A stretch of DNA of 64,000 nucleotides from Antedon mediterranea (taxonomy: Eukaryota; Echinodermata; Crinoidea; Comatulida; Antedonidae): positions 3,353,001 to 3,417,000 of the forward strand of contig NC_092674.1 of NCBI RefSeq assembly GCF_964355755.1. Direction: 5' to 3'. The notes beneath the pieces are model-generated. The model searched no databases, had not been told where the DNA came from, and saw nothing but the letters and a program-made list of their open reading frames with translations. A program made the translations under genes and the position numbers. Below, one piece after another: positions 58,097 to 64,000 of the stretch; the first letter of the stretch is position 1, and every line of letters starts with the position of its first letter.

Positions 58097-58889
58097 TGAA
58101 TGCGGGATGATTCAGGTGTGACGGGTCGAATCGGCCCACTTTTTAGGCCGATATAATGTCTGACTAAGAGTGGCTTCTAATTTCATTAGACTCTCGGTAG
58201 GTTTTTATGATATAAAATATTGTAAAGTACATTACATTCTAACATTTTGAATGTTTTGTTATTTTGGGAGGATTTTTAATTGTTCGCGCTTTACTTTTAT
58301 GTAATTTATTTTCAAGAAGGAGTGTAGAAGTCTAAGTACAAACAAAGAGGGTTGCAATCATATTTACTTCTTTCTAATTAGACCTACAACACCAGAAAAC
58401 ATGGTGTTGTTCATCTTAAAAACAAACCATTAAACATTCTTACCACCACAAATCAAGACATTCAATTGAACAACAGGAGAAATGATATAACATACTTTTG
58501 TAAGCTTTTACAAAACATGACAATTTACCAGACGACTATGAAATGCAGGATTAAGTCCTATTCCAAACTTGAGGACGGAAAATAACTGATATGAAATAAT
58601 AATCATCAATAAGCGTCTATTATTTCGATATATTTACACGAACAAAACAAGAACAAAGATACCGATGTATATTAAAAATCAATATCAACGAGATTCTGTT
58701 CTGCTAGTTGCTATTGTGTAGTGTGACTGCTAATAAATATTCATTAAAATTAGGATAAAATTGCTGGTGGTAGACAACATTAATTATTTCAATAATGCGG
58801 TACTTTTTTTCTGTTGTTTCACAGTTTCATGTACCTTTTTCACTGAAACGCACCGAATCAATAACAATAATAGTCTATTAGGTCTTGGT

Positions 58890-59036
58890 CAGGTGTGAAA
58901 AGCCCTTAACTGTACGCGCCGCATGTGACGTGATCCTTAGCCTGACCGTAGCAGGTGTGAAAGGCCCCTTAACTGTACACGCCGCATGTTACGCGAATCT
59001 GAACCTTAGCCGGTGTGAAAGACCCTTAACTATCCT
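58890..59036. repeat. 62-bp tandem repeat (unit C)
   Basis: Copy of the repeat at 4259. One base differs in the first unit (GTGTGAAAAGCCC in place of GTGTGTAAAGCCC). Confidence 0.8.
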
Positions 59037-59165
59037 AAAGCTATTTGAACGTTTTGTCTTTATACAAACACTTACTTTGAAATGAAATGAAATGATTGCT
59101 TGTTAAGATACCCGTATAACATATAATGATATGTAGATTGGAATTAATTTATGCAAGAAGTCTAC

Positions 59166-59683
59166 TTAAAGATGTATTGTCCCTTTGTCAAATTCCAAAA
59201 AACAAAAACAAATAAGATTTCGAAAAAAAGTGGGTCATTTTGAAGGATAAGTATCATAATAGATACAATACAGATGTTTTTTGGTTCAAAAAATAACTTT
59301 GACTTCCAGTCAAAGTTTTCGATCAAAACATATCTCATAATGCAACGAGCTTATTTGGCTACTCGGTATGCATTAATCATAAAACTTCCTCGCGATCTGT
59401 GTGAAAACACCTTCTCAACCGTGACGAGTTGTAAACAATCCTAATTAGCATCATGCATAATGTATACTCATGGTTTGAAATCTTTGTTTACTTTCGCTCG
59501 TGACGATTTCCAGACGAAATGTAATCAAATTAATTTAGCTGTTAAGTACGTAAAATTGTTGTTTTTGGCTTGAATTTTCGACTTAAAGTGATTAACTTTA
59601 ATTTTACTTTTAATATGGCCAATTTAAATTTAGAATATTTTTACCTTCATTTTTGTGTGTTTAAAGTGACAATACATCTTTAA
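59166..59683. repeat. MITE family 3 long member (unit C)
   Basis: Copy of the element at 4535. The spacer 59684-60180 after it has no gene. Confidence 0.7.
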
Positions 59684-62020
59684 ACTATCAAAATGTCCGG
59701 TAATACCACCAGTATAGTTAACAGGTTTGCCAATGTCAAGTGTATATCCTACTATTATACATTTTTTAAATAAAAAAAGTGAATTTAATCGTGGCTGCCT
59801 GAAAGTGGAGAAGATGGAAATTAATCAACACCTTTTTGAATGCGCCTTGAGCACTCTTGAGTGGTATGTGCGCTATAAAAATCCTGTTATTATTATTATT
59901 ATTACCTACCTACTTTAGTAATCTTGATAATCATTAATTCTGGTAAGAAAAGTTATTTTATTATTTGAAACACGGGTAAGGTGACGAAGATACGTTCATT
60001 TTGTCGCAATAAATTAAATTATTAGAAAACAAGTTTTTATTTGATAAATGTTTTTCCTTTTTCTAAATGAAGGATTAAAAAAGCATGGACCTATAAATGT
60101 ATAGGTTGTACATTTGTAATTGGTTAGCATTATTTTTAGTGTTACTAATCGATTGATTATTGTACTGTTTTCCTTTTCAGCTATACTTTGTACTTCTTTA
60201 CAATGTACTCCTAAACAAGATATCCTGATGGTCAATAATTCAGTGTTTTCGTGAGTGTGAGTTTCCCGCTAAACCGAGATTGTGCGAATTTGAGTTCACG
60301 GTAACGTGGTGGTATACGTTAGCAGCGGCTTGTACGGACTGTCCAGATGTCCGACAAAACTGTAGTGCATATCGCTGTTATTCGGTAGACGGTTCACGTA
60401 GACCAATTTTAACGGTTAATGAAATGTCACCTGGTCCAAGTATTCAGGTACAAATTTCATCTTTGTCGCAGAAGCTACCACCACATCGCTTAGCGTCTAA
60501 ATCTTAATTTAAATAAATAGTAATTTCAGATATAACATATTTTAAAGTTAACACAGTATTTATATTTACCCAGTCAGTTGGGTTCTGTTTCGTTGCAGTT
60601 CATTCTGTAACCGCCCTTCACAGTTCAGAAAGGGGATCATTTTGGTTTTCTTTTTCCATGACTGGTGCATACTTCAAAAAGCCCGCTAGAAACAGAGTAA
60701 TTACTATAGGAAATTTGATCACTTTAGTTTGTAACTGCGAGTTTGCTTGTGTAGACTAAAGCTCAGTCTACACTATCAAAGTGTGATCTGCCCAAATAAT
60801 ATTTGGTAGTGATAGGATATCCATATATTGGCACATCGCATTTTTGTGTGCAGACAGAGCTTAAGCTTAATGGCAATTGAGGTATTAGTTTGACGACGTT
60901 CCTAAAAGTCATTGAAAAGTTTATTTTAAAATATAGGACTGTTTTTTGTGTGAATGATACCAACATTGTAGCCACTTGAGCCATAAGATATAGTATATAG
61001 GCCTATTGTTTTGACGGCTCCCAAATTCCCCTTTAAATAAGGTATAGTTTTGTTACCACACTAATCTAACTGTGTTTATGTTCTATTAAACACAGTGTCT
61101 CGTTGGGGAAAAAAAGAATTATCCTATTATCTTTGTATTACCTTATTATTATCCTGTATTCTACAGTCGTGTTTTGTTTTATTTTAGAATCCGTAGATCC
61201 TGCCTTGAATACTGTTGATGTGAAGTACTATGTGGTAATGGGCATGCGCTCCGACGTTTTTATTTCGTCGAATCCAGAAGCCAACCTAACAACATTCTCG
61301 ACAGTTTTTATCATGAACGATGTACAATTTGAATATCCTCATACACCGTTTGTTCATTACAACCAGATGATGACGTCAGCGCGTGTAAATGCCTCCATGG
61401 AATACCACTGTGTATGTCGATGAACAGTACTGTGATATAAATAACAGTACAGATTCCAGTACAGCCTGTAAATGTCCTATCGTCGCTAAAGTGAAGCTAG
61501 GCCAGGTAATTTATATATAAATTATGGTTAATTCTGACATAGGCGAGCACAATGGAAAAACTTCGGTACAAATCTCCGCCTTGGATACCTACCTTATCTA
61601 TCTCAGGGAAGATTACAGGCACTTTCAATCAATCAATACAGTGTCCCATTGGAAGACGGAAGAAAAAAACAGATAGTAGGACTGGAGCTCAAGTTGGCCA
61701 TTAGTCATAGTCATTTCAGTTTTTTGTTTATTTTAGGAACGGACCTCGCGTGTGAAGGTACAGTAGTTAAAAAATAAAAATTACACTGCAAATTAATAAA
61801 GATCAAATTAAATATACGCCATAAAGAATTCGGAATATATTGTGGGGAATAGTATTATAAAATTACATAGGGAGATTTTATGATAAGAAATTTTGTTTAA
61901 AAATCAAATCGAGTGAAATCCCGATAGCTGAGTTTTATTGAGTAAGCTGGCAGGAATAAGTAGGCTATCTGTGTCCCGTTAGGACCGAGATGTCTGCCCA
62001 TGTTGCACCTCTTATTGAGT

Positions 62021-62110
62021 TAGGCCTATGTTTAATTATCCTTTCACTCATTGTAGTTTTGATATTTAGTCTTTTCGGTACCCTGAAACTAAAAGTCTTC
62101 ATTAGGCCTA
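62021..62110. other. Two unit C-specific TAGGCCTA sites
   Basis: TAGGCCTA at 62021-62028 and 62103-62110, where units A and B have a bare TA (GAGTTATGTTT and CATTACTGTTT). Each gain is exactly GGCCTA. The surrounding hydrophobic ORF stays open only because the gains are 6 bp; I do not regard it as a gene. Confidence 0.85.
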
Positions 62111-62875
62111 CTGTTTTTGTCCTCTTTCCGGTTCCCGTGTTGTCCTGTTTTTATTTCAGTTTCTATGGGCTGCCTTATACAAGCTTCGCTTTTTAGGAAT
62201 GTTGCCCCTCTTATTTTAATCATATTTACTGTTAATTTTTATTTTCTATGAAAGACAAGAAGAGAAATAAATGTTACTTTGATTGATTGATTGATTGATT
62301 GATTCTTTCTTGGGCCGAAACGGCCCACTCTGTCACGGCAGTTAGTTTCAAAAGATGTTTAAATTAAATAATGTAGTAATAATTATTAGGATGGTATTTA
62401 TTTGAATAAACGCCTCTCCAATAAAGCATCACTTTGAATAATAATCCCCATCCCCAACTCAACTATCTAATAAACGTCCATCCACATTTATAATAACACA
62501 ATTATACTATTTGTTGTAGTAGAATTCATCGCACTGTCTACAATTTACCAAGCATTTGTTATTCGTTTTTACCACTTTTCATATCTATTAGAGGATTTCA
62601 TTTGATTACAAATGTTACCGTACCATATTATTAAAACTAAAAAATGTAACGTATATCCCTCGAATAAGTACCTCCCTCAAATGAACTCCGCCTCCCCACC
62701 TCCGCCCTATAAAGTCTCTACTAAACAATAAACACTATACTTTAAAATGTTATTAATCATCTAAGACACTGTGAAACAGAGTAGTTTAGTTTTACGAATG
62801 TGTTTTCAATAATGGTAACCGACAGAAAACGTACAAGGAGAACATTATCATTTCGAGAACCATCGTCTACACTTC

Positions 62876-62912
62876 CTAGAGGGGGAGCGAGCGAAGCGAG
62901 CTCACCCTCTAG
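62876..62912. repeat. 37-bp palindrome (unit C)
   Basis: Identical to those at 8237 and 35262, although the flanks have diverged. Confidence 0.7.
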
Positions 62913-63261
62913 TACGGTACTTTCTAGTTAATAAAGCATGTTTTCCACTACATCAAAATTTATTTGCGCGAATGCTGTCTAAAAGCTAATCCAGCGTATA
63001 AGCTTTCGACACATTCACCCAGTAAATGGAACAGTGAATTGTCAATGTGAACAAACAATTTCGTCAGCAACTTTAAATTAACATAATAATGCATTGATTG
63101 TTGATTAAACGATTTGGATAATTTTGTAGGTAATAGAGTTTATTGTGATTAGCGAAATACCAATTTCTAGTCACCCGATGCATCTCCATGGACAGTCATT
63201 TCGAGTTTTAGCACAAGACAGACAAGACACGGATATAGGGTTCAAAGTTACAACCAGCTAA

Positions 63262-63747
63262 GTTTATGAAACCACATAAAAATGTGATATTTTTTGGGAA
63301 AAAATGAAGATTGAGGGCGCTGTTCACACAAGTAAAAATACACTTTTTTGCCTGTATCTAATTAAGTTTTAGCTATAATAATTTTAAAATAGTCTTATTT
63401 GATAGATAATTAAATTTTCTTTATATAAAAAAAAAAATAAACTTAATATTAAATACACATAATTCTGATAAATTCATGTGAAGTGCTTAAAATCAGCAAA
63501 TATAACACATTTTAATATTATAACAAATGCTAGTGATGTTAATAAATTACAAAGTTAGTGATCATAAATAGAATTATTTTACATTTCTATAAAATGTTGT
63601 TATTATACAACATATAAATGTAAATTTTTCGAACCATTTCACAAAAACAACCATTTTACGGCCAATAGTTTTTGAAATTATAGAAATTTGTACTACCGGT
63701 ACAGGTCAAAGGTCAATAAAAATATTTCGGGTCATTTGCTTGAAAAA
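63262..63747. other. Unit C-only sequence after the exon 6 remnant
   Basis: AT-rich and not coding. It contains a perfect DR1 (AGGTCAAAGGTCA, 63703-63715). The following shared sequence has another DR1 at 63845-63857, equivalent to 8534. A deletion between short TT matches would convert this arrangement into that of units A and B. Confidence 0.6.
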
Positions 63748-64000
63748 GTTCTTATTAGACTGAATAGAAACATAATACCTTCAGATTAATTTGAGCCCTA
63801 TTTAAAGTTTGTCCAACTATTAGTTACGGAGTTATATGATATGTAGGTCAAAGGTCAAATATGCCAAAAATCATACTTCCAGCCATTTTTGGACAAACTT
63901 TTCCATTAGAACGAATATTAATATGCATCTCCCAAATAATTTGACACTAAAATTATTTCATTTAATCTAAGCGTTGCAAAGATAGGATCATTTTGTTTTT

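Larger units (their letters stand above)
60181..63261 (+). pseudogene. Multicopper oxidase pseudogene, unit C, with an extra exon kept
   Basis: Exon 2 and exon 5 remnants (60181-60447, 61188-61505) carry the same five-base deletion and frameshift as in units A and B. Unit C also has a recognisable exon 6 starting at 63130 after the acceptor ATTTTGTAG. It encodes VIEFIVISEIPISSHPMHLH followed by GQSFRVLAQDR, which includes the third copper motif. After GACAG (63221) it stops matching the MCO exon at the window start and runs into a TAA at 63259 without a donor. So it too is broken, and exons 7-8 are not found. A MITE family 1 copy lies at 60756-60864. Confidence 0.8.
56406..64000 (+). repeat. 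Tandem array unit C (partial, runs off the window)
   Basis: Third unit, joined to B by the same TTACCCGGG/TGGTGAGTTGG junction. It follows B at an offset of 27,606 with almost no change to about 61,620. Beyond that it diverges clearly: substitutions, two GGCCTA gains, a 5-bp gain near 62619 and 688 extra bases at about 63060-63747. The intact MCO expected next would begin just past the window end. Confidence 0.95.

Overview
The window is AT-rich eukaryotic DNA: spliced genes with GT/AG introns, metazoan-type proteins, and dense short inverted-repeat elements. The two recognisable gene families are an animal laccase-type multicopper oxidase (MCO), with the cysteine-rich N-terminus typical of arthropod and other invertebrate laccases, and cullin-4 (CUL4). 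This suggests a marine invertebrate, perhaps an echinoderm or hemichordate, but the sequence alone does not settle the phylum.

The window is dominated by a head-to-tail tandem array of a ~27 kb unit. Positions 1-1774 are a unique left flank holding the last three exons of one MCO gene. Unit A is 1775-28799 (27,025 bp), unit B 28800-56405 (27,606 bp), and unit C starts at 56406 and runs off the window. Each complete unit has the same order: a minus-strand LINE relic; a broken MCO pseudogene; an intact eight-exon MCO gene (8924-13707 in A, 35949-40732 in B; 626 residues by my exon model, with all four copper-binding motifs); more LINE relics; and a 5'-truncated CUL4 gene (17316-26764 and 44344-54370). 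That fragment keeps the RBX1/NEDD8 half of the protein and lacks the adaptor-binding half. Unit C is seen only as far as the MCO pseudogene and the sequence upstream of the next intact MCO.

The units are nearly identical over long stretches but not throughout. Each complete unit carries a private non-autonomous DNA transposon in the same CUL4 intron: 1751 bp in A (TSD ATAT) and 2322 bp in B (TSD TATA). Unit C keeps an MCO exon that A and B lost in a 688-bp deletion. Unit C also has two exact 6-bp gains that each turn a TA into the palindrome TAGGCCTA. At least five MITE-like families, two tRNA-derived SINE pieces and several minisatellites fill introns and spacers and recur at equivalent positions in each unit.

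No CRISPR, operon or prokaryotic feature is present. The MCO genes would encode secreted copper oxidases, and the array looks like recent local amplification of one laccase gene with hitchhiking CUL4 debris. No functional link between the MCO and CUL4 parts is evident. A false tandem duplication made from assembled haplotypes remains possible.
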